NCBI GenBank assembly: GCA_036273675.1
Contig: DASUHD010000001.1
Span: forward strand, 27,652-91,651
Source: DAHUXT01 sp036273675
GTDB lineage: Bacteria > Chloroflexota > Ktedonobacteria > Ktedonobacterales > JADMIN01
DNA length: 64,000 nt
Direction: 5' to 3'
The position numbers and the translations under genes are program-made. The notes beneath the pieces are model-generated. The model searched no databases, had not been told where the DNA came from, and worked only from the letters and a program-made list of their open reading frames with translations. Positions 1 to 9,231 of the stretch are shown here, piece after piece (positions within the stretch are counted from its first letter, which is position 1; each line of letters begins with the position of its first letter).

Positions 1-340
1 GTTCGTGTGAAAAGAAACGGGCAATATCGGTCATCGAAAAACCTTGGTCGATGAGATCACCCATCACGATCAGCCGATTCAGTTCGCCGAGGCTGTAGCG
101 CCGATGCGGGCTGCCTTTGTTATCGTCGCCCTTGCTGTCATGGCTGCGTCCGGGGCTGAGGATGCCGATCACTTCGGCATAGCGGGCCTTCTCCGGCGAG
201 ATATTCGCCAGTTTTGCCGCCTCGCCAATCGTCGTCGTCAATTGGTCGCGGGCAGATGTGAAGCGCTCGTTCAGCCGTTTCCTGGTCGCGGTATCGCGCA
301 GATGTTGATGTATTTTATCGGAGATCGTCTGCCAACTCAT
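1..340 (-). CDS. MerR-like helix-turn-helix regulator, N-terminal part (cut by window edge)
   Basis: Reading the minus strand from an ATG at 340, an open frame of 113 codons runs off the left edge without a stop. Upstream of the ATG is a GAGGTGG ribosome site. Residues about 36-70 (TIGEAAKLANIS, then a tyrosine/arginine-rich turn) and 80-112 (RRYSLGELNRL, then DQGFSMTDIARFF) look like the winged helix-turn-helix of the MerR family, in which the first helix pair binds DNA and the second segment leads into the dimer helix. It has a long, poorly conserved N-terminus before the HTH, so it is not a minimal MerR. The effector part lies outside the window, so the ligand cannot be guessed. An imperfect inverted repeat at 451-490 lies upstream and could be its operator. 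Confidence 0.65.
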   Translation of the reverse strand, partial: MSWQTISDKIHQHLRDTATRKRLNERFTSARDQLTTTIGEAAKLANISPEKARYAEVIGILSPGRSHDSKGDDNKGSPHRRYSLGELNRLIVMGDLIDQGFSMTDIARFFSHE

Positions 341-1091
341 GTTTGCCACCTCTCGCAGTCTCTGGGGTCTGGAACAGGGGGACACTACGGGTTGAGATTT
401 GAGGCAAACCTTTCCGCATATATTGAGCAATTGAACGGCTATTCGCGATTGCGTGTATTGTAGCGTATAGAGAATAATCTATCAATACGCAAGTGGGATA
501 GGATTTCTACACTATTGTACTGATGAGTTTAGGTAACTTCAAACTATTTGAGCATGAAAACCAGATATCCGACTACTAGCCACCTTCTTGTCAGATATAT
601 TTGAGAATTCCTTCACAATTTGCGCACGCGGCTTGACAGGCAGCATGGGTTTGTGTAAGCTAGTTACAAAGGAAAAGCCGTTCGTATAGCAGGTCAGCGA
701 ACTGGCTAGTGGGCAAGCCTTGCTGAAGCTCCTAGCTCGCTCAGCCGCACCGGAGCCGGTGCGAGACACATCCCTCGGCGCGATCACCGTCCCTGTAGCT
801 ATTCGTCGCTCCCGCCAGCCCTAGCCACATCCATGTGGTCTGGCAAGCGACAAGGCCAGGATGATGCGTCAGCACTTCCTCCTGGCACGCCATGAAGGCG
901 ACGAATCGGCTCATTGAAAGCCCTGCTGGCTTACTTGGCGCGTTTGGCGGCGCGTGTAGCTGTGTAGCAATGAATCCGCCGCCGCTGGCCGTCTACCGAG
1001 TAATCATCTCATCAAGTACACCGGCCGCAGTGATCGTATCGATTGCCTTTCGTAGAGCACTACGAAAGCAACTGACGTCAGGTTGAATCCG
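341..1091. other. Long intergenic region between divergent genes
   Basis: About 750 bases separate the MerR-like gene (minus) from the ATPase gene (plus). The first half is clearly richer in A and T than the rest of the window. I see two inverted repeats: an imperfect one at 451-490 (arms beginning GCGTGTATTG and ending CAATACGC) and a hairpin at 815-844 built on CCACAT-CC-ATGTGG with outer GCCAG/CTGGC arms. Short open frames here have no ribosome site or coding character, and I do not call any gene. Confidence 0.4.
451..490. repeat. Imperfect inverted repeat, possible operator
   Basis: The arms around 451-465 and 476-490 are inverted copies with small gaps (GCGTGTATTG against CAATACGC). The site lies about 110 bases upstream of the MerR-like gene in an AT-rich stretch. 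A regulator site is an inference from position only. Confidence 0.25.
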
Positions 1092-3602
1092 ATGAAGAAC
1101 ATCCGCTCACACACGCTTGATCGCGATCCTATCTACCTGCCCAGGCCACAGAACGCGTCGCCTGATGCGCCGCGCTCCGCCTACGCGGCATTCGAGTTGC
1201 AGGGGCTGGCCGGACTCAGCCCCAAGGCGCGTATCTCGCGCCAGGTCTTGCTGGCGGCGCGCAGCGGCAAACTGATGATGGCGTCTATGGGGGAGGATGG
1301 CGCGTTCGAGCTGCGCTACAATGTGACGCCCTCCCGCGAGGCCAACGAATGGCAGTCGTCGATCCGCGCGTTTCTGCTGATGCGCGTCACCCGCTGGCAT
1401 ACCACCTCCACGGCGCTACGTCGCCGGGCGCAGCAGCTCGCCGATGAGCTCGAACAACTACTTGAGTCAACGCTCCCCGAGTATCACTTTCAGCCAGTGA
1501 CCGACAGCGCCACCGTCAAGAAGGCGCTGACGCCGTTCATCATCCGCGACACGCTGGAGGTGCGCCGCCGTTACCTCGACGGATTCGCGCGGCAACCGCT
1601 GCTGCTTCCCTGGCAGGGGGCCATCGATGTCGAATCGGTGCTCGACGTGATGCTGCGCCAGGAGGGCCAGACCGCGCTTTCCCTGTGCATCACGCCGACA
1701 CACGTCGATGACGCATGGGATGAGGGGACGCTGATCCCCGCGCACCTTGCCGCCTCCACGAACGCCGGACAGAATCAGATGTTCGGCGATGCGATGGCGG
1801 CCGATGGCGAGACCGCACTCTATCTGCGCGAGTGGCAGCAGCAGATGCATGTGCGTCGCTCGCTCGCGTTGAATATCGCCAGCTTCCGGCTGCGCATCCA
1901 GCTAAGCGGCGCCGCGCGCATCGGCGAGAACCTGGCCGCCACGATCACACGCGAGGTAGGCGGGCCGGGACTCCTCACCGCAGAGGCCGCCTGGCAAACG
2001 CCCACGCTCCCCGTGGCGGATGGCGCCGTCTGCGTACGCCCACGCTCCGCAAAGCTGCCAGACCAGCCAGAGACCGAGTTCGCGATTGCCTGCGACAACG
2101 TGCGCGCGATGGCATTCACTCCCTGGGCCACCGACGATACCCAGACCGAGCCGCTCTTCCTGGCGCATATGGGCGAGGTCGCCTGCATGTTCGCGCTGCC
2201 CGATACGGGCCGCTGGCTGCCGCGCCAGGGGGTCGTCGAGATGCTGCCCTTCCGCGCGCCCGTGCGCGACGGCATCCATCTGGGCGTCAATCGCGTCCAC
2301 GGCGTCATGTCGCCCGTCTGCCTGCCACAGGCCAGCCGGAACCACCACACCTGGATTGTCGGGCAGACCGGCACCGGCAAATCTACCCTGCTGGAAAATA
2401 TCATCTTGCAGGATGTTCTGGACGGTCGCTCGGTTATCGTGATCGACCCGCACGGCGACCTGATTCGGCAGGTTCTCGGCAAGATCCCTGAGGAGAGAAT
2501 GCGCGACGTCGTGCTCTTCGATCCCGCCGATAAAGCCTTCCCCGTCGGCCTCAATCCGCTAGAGACCGGAGACGAGGACGAGCGCGAGATGATGGTCAAT
2601 GCCTTCATCGACCTGCTCATCAAGCTCTACGATCCACACCACACTGGCATCATTGGGCCGCGCTTCGAGCATGGGGCGCGCAATGTCATGCTGACCGTGA
2701 TGAGCGCGCCGGGGAATACCCTGGTGGAGGTCCTGCGCGCCTTCCAGGATCATCGCTTCGTGATGCAGCATCTGCTGCCGCACGTCACCGATCCCATTGT
2801 GAGGCGCTACTGGACCGATCAGATCACCGCCACCAACGAGTTTCACAAGAGCGAGGTACTGGACTGGCTCGTCTCCAAGTTCTCACACTTCGTCACCGAC
2901 CGCACGATGCGACGGATTCTGGGCCAGTCTACCAGCAGCTTCTCTTTCAGCGAGGCGATGAATAGTGGCAAGATCGTGCTGTTGAATCTGGCCAAGGGCC
3001 GACTTGGCAGCGAAAACGCCAACTTCCTGGGGTTGATTCTGCTGCCGATGATTCTGCGGGCGGCGCTCTCCCGCGCGGGGCTGCCCGACGCAGAGCGACG
3101 CGATGTCTCGCTGGTGGTGGATGAGTTCCACAACTACGCCACCGACAGTCTGGCGCTGATGCTGGCGGAGGCGCGCAAATACCATGTCGGGCTGACGCTC
3201 GCCAACCAGCACGTCGGCCAGCTTACCGGCGAGATTCGCGATGCGCTGCTGGGCAACGTCGGCAGCATCCTCTCGTTCCGGCTGGGGGCCACCGACGCCG
3301 TGGCCATGGAGTCGATTCTCGCGCCATCGCCTATCGCCGCGCAACATCTGATTACGCTGCCAGACTACACCGCCTACGGACGGCTGCTGATCAGCGGCCA
3401 CCGCACACCTGTCTTCACGCTACAGACTCAGCCATCGCTGGTGGAGTATACCGAGCAGCGGGCGGAGGGCATCCGCGAGCTCTCTCGTGAGGCGTACGGG
3501 CGACCCCGTGAAGAGGTGGATAGCGAGATCAACCGGCGCTCGAATATGGAGCGCGCGGACCGGGACAAAGAAGGTGGCTTCAACATCAACCCCTTCAGTT
3601 AG
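1092..3602 (+). CDS. TraG/TraD- or HerA-type P-loop ATPase
   Basis: The 836-residue product has an N-terminal region of about 400 residues that I do not recognise, then a RecA-like motor domain. Walker A is GQTGTGKST near residue 422 and is followed by VIVIDPHGD; Walker B is LVVDEFHNY near 674, followed by a segment (ARKYHVGLTLANQHVGQL) that matches the TraM-recognition part of TraG/VirD4 coupling proteins. Proteins of this type pump DNA or protein through membrane channels, or act as HerA-like DNA translocases. No membrane anchor is evident at the N-terminus, and no relaxase or VirB-like genes are nearby, so a conjugation role is not supported. The ATG at 1092 is preferred; a TTG at 1083 in the same frame is the alternative. 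Neither has a strong ribosome site. Confidence 0.75.
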   Translation: MKNIRSHTLDRDPIYLPRPQNASPDAPRSAYAAFELQGLAGLSPKARISRQVLLAARSGKLMMASMGEDGAFELRYNVTPSREANEWQSSIRAFLLMRVTRWHTTSTALRRRAQQLADELEQLLESTLPEYHFQPVTDSATVKKALTPFIIRDTLEVRRRYLDGFARQPLLLPWQGAIDVESVLDVMLRQEGQTALSLCITPTHVDDAWDEGTLIPAHLAASTNAGQNQMFGDAMAADGETALYLREWQQQMHVRRSLALNIASFRLRIQLSGAARIGENLAATITREVGGPGLLTAEAAWQTPTLPVADGAVCVRPRSAKLPDQPETEFAIACDNVRAMAFTPWATDDTQTEPLFLAHMGEVACMFALPDTGRWLPRQGVVEMLPFRAPVRDGIHLGVNRVHGVMSPVCLPQASRNHHTWIVGQTGTGKSTLLENIILQDVLDGRSVIVIDPHGDLIRQVLGKIPEERMRDVVLFDPADKAFPVGLNPLETGDEDEREMMVNAFIDLLIKLYDPHHTGIIGPRFEHGARNVMLTVMSAPGNTLVEVLRAFQDHRFVMQHLLPHVTDPIVRRYWTDQITATNEFHKSEVLDWLVSKFSHFVTDRTMRRILGQSTSSFSFSEAMNSGKIVLLNLAKGRLGSENANFLGLILLPMILRAALSRAGLPDAERRDVSLVVDEFHNYATDSLALMLAEARKYHVGLTLANQHVGQLTGEIRDALLGNVGSILSFRLGATDAVAMESILAPSPIAAQHLITLPDYTAYGRLLISGHRTPVFTLQTQPSLVEYTEQRAEGIRELSREAYGRPREEVDSEINRRSNMERADRDKEGGFNINPFS

Positions 3603-3723
3603 AGGAGATGAGACCTGAGAAGGAGGTGATGTCGCACGCACACTGGTAATGACGCTGTAGCACTTCGCTGCTCCATACGGCTCGCGGTTGAAGACGGTAT
3701 GCTAGCAACAAGAGAGGCGCCAT

Positions 3724-4515
3724 ATGACATTCCCACGACCATGGATACCACTAGAACAATACGACGAGTTGGATGAGTGGACAGAAGAAAAAATAGAAGA
3801 GCGCATCCAATTCCTGAGAGTACAAATTGCACAAACAGAGGTAAACCTTCAGGCGCGTACCCACCGCATCGCTACGGATATTCAGGAAGAAGCCATGGCG
3901 GAGCAGGTGGATGACGCGCTAGCAGACATCGGCCCAGACGTTTCGCCAGATCTCATCCAGGAGACGATCACGAACCGTCAGCAACTAGACGATATGACGA
4001 TTGCTGACTGGCATAAGGGCGCGGAAGTGGCGGAACACCTGAAGGCTCTTCACGGCGAAATAAGCTATGGTCAGGCATGGCTGAGCGCGTACGAATATCT
4101 CCGCGACATCCAGCACGAAACACTGGAGCGCCTGATAAACGCCATTGAGCATATCAAGGTCGCAGCCACTCAGGTGACATTTTTGCCACAGAGTATGGTG
4201 GTGCTGACGCTACCGAGCGGAAACGAGAATGTTGACCTGCACTATGTGCGAGAACAAGCGCTCAAAATTGGCGAACGACTCACCTGGGAAAAATCCGAGT
4301 TGAACGTGACACAGCATAGGGACTCTGATTCTACTGTCACGGACGAATCCAATCGCACGCTCAAGGCCGCCTTCAAGGTCGCGCAATTTGTGTATTACGC
4401 CGCTGTGCTGGGGCGATACGCTGGCGATGCGCTGAAGCAGGTTGTCGCCCAGTTCCATCACGTTCTTGAGCATTTTCTGCCAATGCTCTCCGCGGTCGCC
4501 AAGTCCATCGTGTAA
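3724..4515 (+). CDS. Unknown, mostly helical protein
   Basis: A 263-residue protein of no family I recognise. The N-terminal third is strongly charged and helical (repeated E/K/R/Q with heptad-like hydrophobics around residues 18-60) and probably forms a coiled coil. A middle segment (about 145-165, VTFLPQSMVVLTLPSG) looks like beta strands. The last 50 residues are helical and hydrophobic on one face without being a clear membrane span. The ATG has a GAGAGG ribosome site seven bases upstream. It lies 121 bases after the ATPase gene on the same strand, so the two may be expressed together. Its base composition is lower in GC than the flanking genes. A GC-rich hairpin terminator follows at 4543. 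Confidence 0.6.
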   Translation: MTFPRPWIPLEQYDELDEWTEEKIEERIQFLRVQIAQTEVNLQARTHRIATDIQEEAMAEQVDDALADIGPDVSPDLIQETITNRQQLDDMTIADWHKGAEVAEHLKALHGEISYGQAWLSAYEYLRDIQHETLERLINAIEHIKVAATQVTFLPQSMVVLTLPSGNENVDLHYVREQALKIGERLTWEKSELNVTQHRDSDSTVTDESNRTLKAAFKVAQFVYYAAVLGRYAGDALKQVVAQFHHVLEHFLPMLSAVAKSIV

Positions 4516-4542
4516 TGTGCGCTTGCGCTCACTCACAACATT

Positions 4543-4573
4543 GCCCTCGCCGCGTTGTCGTCGAGGGCTTTCT
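4543..4573 (+). terminator. Intrinsic terminator
   Basis: GCCCTCG at 4543-4549 pairs with CGAGGGC at 4562-4568, followed by TTTCTGCTTTCT. It sits 28 bases after the stop codon of the unknown helical protein gene. Confidence 0.65.
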
Positions 4574-4694
4574 GCTTTCTCCTGAGACGCATCATGTGCT
4601 ATGGTTAGAACTGCGTATTGTTGATTGCCCTTGCTTGCGAATATACTGCGCATGATGAGCATGCTTGGCGTGGTGATATACGTTCCCCGTATGA

Positions 4695-4730
4695 CGTTGG
4701 CGATGCGTTGGCGATGCGTTGGCGATGCGT
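4695..4730. repeat. 11-bp tandem repeat, three copies
   Basis: The unit CGTTGGCGATG occurs three times head to tail (4695, 4706, 4717), plus three further bases. The array ends 36 bases before the start of the large LuxR regulator gene. The period is close to one helical turn. Confidence 0.8.
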
Positions 4731-4766
4731 GTCCATTCTCTGTACAGGTGAAGGGCAGAGGGAGCC

Positions 4767-7700
4767 ATGGCCGCTCCACACTCAGCGATATGCCCAAGAC
4801 TGATTGGCCGCGCGGCGTATCTGGAGTCTGTCTCGCTCTTGCTGGGGCAGATGCGCCAGGGCAATGGACATACCCTTTTACTGGCCGGTGAGGCGGGCAT
4901 CGGCAAATCGCGACTGATCGCGGAGATCAAGACGGGCATCCGCCGAGACACGGCGCTCGCGCTCCAGGGCAACTGCTTCGAGCCAGATCGCTCCCTCCCC
5001 TACGGTCCGCTGATCGACGCCTTGCGGGCGCTGCTCGCCGTCATTCCTCCGGCAGAGCTGATGCGCGACGCGGGGACGTACGCCACCGAGTACGCGCGGC
5101 TACTGCCAGAGCTGGCTGCCTATCTGCCTGCTGACGCCACTGCTCCGTTGATTAGCCCGAAGCAGGAGAAACGCCGGCTCTTCGAGGCGCTCGTCCAGTT
5201 GCTTACCAGACTCGGCGCGCGCCAGCCACTCCTCTTTGTCGCCGAAGATATCCACTGGGCCGACGATACCAGTCTCGAATTTCTCGCTTTCCTCGCGCGG
5301 CGGCTCCCGCGCCTGCCGATACTGCTGCTGCTGACCTATCGCAGCGACGAGCAGCACACGCAACTCCGGCATTTTCTCGCGCAACTCGACCGCGAACGGC
5401 TGGCGAGCGAGATCGCGCTTGCCCCACTGACGCCTGCCGAAGTTGAGGAAATGCTCGTGGTTATCTTCGAGCTACAACGCCCCGTACGCCGTGAATTCCT
5501 CGACGCCATGTATAACCTGACCGAAGGAAACCCGTTCTTCATCGAAGAGGTGCTGCATGCGCTGCTGGCGGATGACGAAATCTATTACAGTGGCGAGGGA
5601 TGGGAGCGCAGGCCACTCAACGATCTGCATATTCCCCGCAGCGTGCAGGACGCCGTCCGGCGGCGCAGCGAACACCTGAGCGGCGCCGCGCGTCGGACCC
5701 TGACGTTTGCGGCGGTCGTTGGCCAGCGATTCGAATTCGCGCTGCTCCAGCATCTCACTGGGTGGGATGAAGCGGCGCTGCTCGATCTGCTCAAAGAACT
5801 GATCGCGGCGCAACTGGTGGTCGAGCAGTCCGCCGAGCGTTTCGCCTTCCGCCATGCGCTGACTCGCCAGGCCGTCTACTCCGAACTGCTGGAGCGCGAG
5901 CGCCGGACGATGCACCGCACCATCGCGGCGACGATGGAAGCCCTCTATGTCGACGAGCTGGAAAGCCATCTGAGTGAGCTGGCGTACCATACTTGTCAGG
6001 CAGGAGAATGGGCGCGCTCGCTCGAATACGCGCGTCGGGCCGGCGAACGCGCGCTGGCGCTCTACGCTCCCCACGCCGCGCTCGAACAGTTCACCCAGGC
6101 CGTCACCGCCGCGCATCACCTCGGCGTGCCAGTAGCTCCAGCCATCTATCAGGCACGCGCCAGCGCCCACGAGACACTCGGTGATTTCGAGCATGCCCGA
6201 AGCGATCTGGAAATCGCGTTAACGCTGGCGCACGAAGGCGACGACACCGCTACCGAGTGGGACGCGCTGCTCGATCTGGGCCTCCTCTGGGCCGGCCGCG
6301 ACTATGCCAAAACGGGCGAATATTATGAGCGCGCCCTGGCGCTGGCAGAAACGCTCGATGAGCCGCTAAAGCGCGCACGCACCTTGAACCGGCTGGCTAA
6401 CTGGCATCTCAACATGGATGAGCCGCAGACGGCAAAATCCTATCATCGCGAGGCCCTGACAATCTTTGAAACTACTGGGGACGCACGCGGCGTCGCCGAG
6501 ACGCTCGACCTGCTATGCATGACGAACATCCTCAGCGACGACCTGATGAAGGCCATGAGCTATGGGCAGCGCGCGGTAGACATGCTCCGCGCCCTGGATG
6601 ACCGGCAGCCGCTCTCATCCAGTCTGGTCACGCTGCCCTTCGTGGCGGCGCTCCGTCAGTCACAGACAATGACCCTCGCACCCTCGACACTGAGCGAGGC
6701 GACCCGCAATGTGGAAGAAGGTCTGCGGATCGCGCGCGAGATGGGTTGGCGGGCGGGGGAGGCGAACGCGCGCTGGGTGCTGGGCCTCTGCATGACCTCC
6801 AGCGGCGAATTTGGGCGGGGCGTCACGAACGCTACCGCAGCACTTGCCATCGCCGACGACATCGCGCACCGCCAGTGGATGTCAGCAGCTCGTTATGTGT
6901 TAGGAGAGTTGGCCTACGAACTCTACGCGCTGTCGCTCGCCCGCGAACACCTGGAAAATGGGCTGGCGCTAGCGCAATCTATTGGATCATGGCACTGGAT
7001 TCGACTCAACGCGGCGCTGCTCGCCGCAACCCACGTGGCGCAGGGTGATCTGGTGGCGGCTGAAACAGTACTCGACATGGCGATTCCGCCCGGAATCGCC
7101 ATGCAGACTGTCGGGCAACGGTTGGCATGGGTGACACGTGGGGAGCTGGCGCTGGCCCAGGGCAAGCCTGATGTCGCGCGCGACATCGCCAGACGCCTCG
7201 CGGGAAACTTGACTCCCACCGGCCAGTTTGCCATGCCATTGGTGGCGCTGTTGTACGGAAAAGCGCTTACCGCGTTGAGCCGCTACGACGAAGCCGAAGC
7301 CTGGTTACGAGCAGCCACACCACAACTCCAGGCGCAGGGCGCGCGGACCTCACTACGGCGAGCGCTGACCCACCTGGCAGCGCTCTACCAGCACATGGGC
7401 CGCGCCGATGACGCCGCACGTAGCGCGAACGAGGCGCGCGAGCTAGCCTATCAGTTGGCCGAGACGATCCCCGATGCGGTGCTGCGCGCGGTCTTCCTGC
7501 GCCAGAGCCTGGCCAGCCTGCCGACCGAACCAAAGCGTTCGGCGGAAATCGCGCGGGCGGCGTCGCTGATGCTGACCGCACGCGAGCGCGAGGTGGCCGC
7601 GTTGGTGGCGCAGGGAAAGTCCAACCGCGCTATCGCCGATGAGCTGGTCATCAGCGAACGCACCACCGAATCGCACGTCACTAACATCCTGGGCAAGCTG

Positions 7701-7838
7701 GGGTTTAGCTCACGGGCGCAGATCGCCGCCTGGGCCGTTGATATCGGGCTGACACAGCCCGAGGCCAGCAAGAGCAAGACATTGCTGAGCAGACCATCCC
7801 ATCGCCCGCACCGGCCCTCCACTCGTCGGTCGCGCTGA
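4767..7838 (+). CDS. Large ATP-binding LuxR-family (LAL/MalT-like) regulator
   Basis: A 1023-residue three-part regulator. An N-terminal ORC/STAND-like ATPase has Walker A GEAGIGKS at residues 41-48 and Walker B LLFVAEDIHWAD around 155-166. A long middle of helical repeats of TPR type (about 400-900) follows. The C-terminal LuxR helix-turn-helix is about 930-995 (LTAREREVAALVAQG, then ERTTESHVTNILGKLG). Known proteins of this build use ATP and a small inducer to oligomerise on promoters. The 28 residues after the HTH are rich in Arg, Ser and Pro and are unusual. The ATG has an AGAGGGAG ribosome site. The gene heads a set of enzyme genes (8049-11671) that ends with a second LuxR regulator, so these may be its targets; that is inference. 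The inducer is unknown. Confidence 0.88.
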   Translation: MAAPHSAICPRLIGRAAYLESVSLLLGQMRQGNGHTLLLAGEAGIGKSRLIAEIKTGIRRDTALALQGNCFEPDRSLPYGPLIDALRALLAVIPPAELMRDAGTYATEYARLLPELAAYLPADATAPLISPKQEKRRLFEALVQLLTRLGARQPLLFVAEDIHWADDTSLEFLAFLARRLPRLPILLLLTYRSDEQHTQLRHFLAQLDRERLASEIALAPLTPAEVEEMLVVIFELQRPVRREFLDAMYNLTEGNPFFIEEVLHALLADDEIYYSGEGWERRPLNDLHIPRSVQDAVRRRSEHLSGAARRTLTFAAVVGQRFEFALLQHLTGWDEAALLDLLKELIAAQLVVEQSAERFAFRHALTRQAVYSELLERERRTMHRTIAATMEALYVDELESHLSELAYHTCQAGEWARSLEYARRAGERALALYAPHAALEQFTQAVTAAHHLGVPVAPAIYQARASAHETLGDFEHARSDLEIALTLAHEGDDTATEWDALLDLGLLWAGRDYAKTGEYYERALALAETLDEPLKRARTLNRLANWHLNMDEPQTAKSYHREALTIFETTGDARGVAETLDLLCMTNILSDDLMKAMSYGQRAVDMLRALDDRQPLSSSLVTLPFVAALRQSQTMTLAPSTLSEATRNVEEGLRIAREMGWRAGEANARWVLGLCMTSSGEFGRGVTNATAALAIADDIAHRQWMSAARYVLGELAYELYALSLAREHLENGLALAQSIGSWHWIRLNAALLAATHVAQGDLVAAETVLDMAIPPGIAMQTVGQRLAWVTRGELALAQGKPDVARDIARRLAGNLTPTGQFAMPLVALLYGKALTALSRYDEAEAWLRAATPQLQAQGARTSLRRALTHLAALYQHMGRADDAARSANEARELAYQLAETIPDAVLRAVFLRQSLASLPTEPKRSAEIARAASLMLTAREREVAALVAQGKSNRAIADELVISERTTESHVTNILGKLGFSSRAQIAAWAVDIGLTQPEASKSKTLLSRPSHRPHRPSTRRSR

Positions 7839-7958
7839 TCGCTGATGGTTGATGTACTTATGCGTCTGCGTCTGTATGTCATCTGTAGCGCGTTTCTCCG
7901 TACCACCATCACACGAATCTCCGTACCATCCACGATGGCGCACCCGCTCTTTCTGGGT

Positions 7959-7997
7959 ACCCTGGGAGTGCGGGTAGGAGACCCCGACTCCCGGGGT
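7959..7997. terminator. Long GC-rich hairpin without T-run
   Basis: Bases 7959-7969 pair with 7987-7997 (11 pairs, one G-T), and after one bulged base 7971-7974 pairs with 7983-7986. It lies 120 bases after the LuxR gene and 52 bases before the monooxygenase-like gene. There is no T-tract, so it may be a weak terminator, an mRNA-stabilising stem or a leader structure. Confidence 0.45.
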
Positions 7998-8048
7998 TAA
8001 GCATGGCTCTCTCTGTTGGTTCTCAGCACGAAGAAAGGGTATTGACCT

Positions 8049-8351
8049 ATGTATGGCACCGTCGCACGCATGCGGGCAAAACCAGGCTCCGAGTCACAAC
8101 TGGCCGAGCAGATGCGCATCTATGAGGAAGCGCAAGTCGCGGGAGCGGTCGGCTCCTATATCTATCGGATGGACAACGATCCGAATGAGTATTGGCTTGC
8201 GGTCATCTTCAGCAGCAAAGAGGCCTATGTCGCCAATGCGAACAGCCCCGAGCAGGACGCCCGCTATCGCCAGTTACTCGCGTTGCTGGATGGGCCGCCC
8301 GAGTGGCATGACGGCGAGATCACCTATGTCTCCCAGCCGGGACAAAGCTAG
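8049..8351 (+). CDS. Small dimeric alpha/beta-barrel protein (antibiotic biosynthesis monooxygenase-like)
   Basis: A 100-residue protein with the beta-alpha-beta-beta-alpha-beta pattern of the ABM/EthD/Dabb fold: strand MYGTVARMRAKPG, helix of about 20 residues, strand SYIYRMDNDPNEYWLAVIF, a helix ending in RQLLALL, and a last strand. Proteins of this size act as cofactor-free quinone-forming oxygenases, haem-degrading enzymes or simply as ligand-binding dimers; nothing here fixes which. The ATG is preceded by GAAAGGG. It lies just upstream of a membrane protein and a flavin oxidase on the same strand. The second protein of this fold in the neighbourhood is at 14514. Confidence 0.65.
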   Translation: MYGTVARMRAKPGSESQLAEQMRIYEEAQVAGAVGSYIYRMDNDPNEYWLAVIFSSKEAYVANANSPEQDARYRQLLALLDGPPEWHDGEITYVSQPGQS

Positions 8352-8423
8352 AAGTCATCTCTAAGAGGGATCCTGCAAGGCGCCGCCCACGACGCGGCCG
8401 ACGAGCTAGCGAGGAAGAGCGCA

Positions 8424-9029
8424 ATGACTGACTATTCAATCGTGAAGTTTCTGCACGTAAGTGGGGCCATTGGCTACTTCGTCGCTCTTGGTACTTTGCT
8501 CTTCGGGCTGGCGGCGCTCCGGCGCGCGCGTCGCGTCGAGCATGTACGGGTGCTCGCCGACCTCGCCAGGCGGCTGACGCCCCTCTTCAACATCAGCATC
8601 CTGCTCCTGCTGGCCGCCGGACTCTACATGACCTTCACTGTCTGGAGCTTCCAGACGGGCTGGATCGCCGTCGCCCTCGTCAGTCTGGCGGTCATCGTAC
8701 CCGTCGCCGCGGTGACCGTTCAATCCCGCATGCGCGTCATCGCCCAGCTCGCGCGAGAGACTCCCGATGGGCCGCTGCCTCCCGAACTATTCGCGCGCAC
8801 CCACGACCCGGTCTTCCTGACCACGCCGCAGACCGCGATGGCGCTGCTGCTGGGCATCGTCTTCCTGATGACCAACAAGCCGACGCTCTCCGTGGCGATC
8901 CTTGTGATGGCGCTCGCGCTTGCCCTCGGGTTGGCTTCGGGCGTGCTCGTCGCTCGTTCAACGCGTACCGTCGCGCAGGAGCAAGATGTGGCCACCAATG
9001 TAGCCGACACGAGTGAGTCAGTAGGATAG
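8424..9029 (+). CDS. DUF2269-like integral membrane protein
   Basis: A 201-residue protein with four hydrophobic spans (about residues 12-32, 52-72, 76-98 and 130-175, the last a pair). The opening motif KFLHVSGAIGYFVALG resembles DUF2269 membrane proteins, which begin with a conserved histidine in the first span. No function is established for that family. The tail of 20 residues is polar and acidic. The ATG has an AGGAAG ribosome site. It is 72 bases downstream of the alpha/beta-barrel gene, which suggests co-transcription. Confidence 0.65.
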   Translation: MTDYSIVKFLHVSGAIGYFVALGTLLFGLAALRRARRVEHVRVLADLARRLTPLFNISILLLLAAGLYMTFTVWSFQTGWIAVALVSLAVIVPVAAVTVQSRMRVIAQLARETPDGPLPPELFARTHDPVFLTTPQTAMALLLGIVFLMTNKPTLSVAILVMALALALGLASGVLVARSTRTVAQEQDVATNVADTSESVG

Positions 9030-9231
9030 CCGAGAGCCGAGCGCGACGATACAGGCGAATCGCGGCTGCTCAAGCTACAACGGTATGGCGCGACCAGTAT
9101 CGTGTATGAGATGACTCGTAGCCCACACTAGCCAAACCACACAGTATGTACAGCAGGCGTGTGTCTCTAGTGGTCGCACGCTGAGGGGAGTGTTGCGCCC
9201 AAAACGGCGCGGAGGGAGGAGATCACGAGCT

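Noticed and set aside
1820..2623. Minus-strand frame of 267 codons opposite the ATPase
   Set aside because: Ser/Arg-rich shadow of a P-loop protein; no start signal.
1092..3602. Part of a conjugative or type IV secretion cluster
   Set aside because: No relaxase, VirB4, pilus or mating-pair genes are found on either side.
4695..4730. CRISPR-like array
   Set aside because: The three short arrays (4695, 14288, 28981) have 10-11 bp units without spacers and no cas genes lie near.
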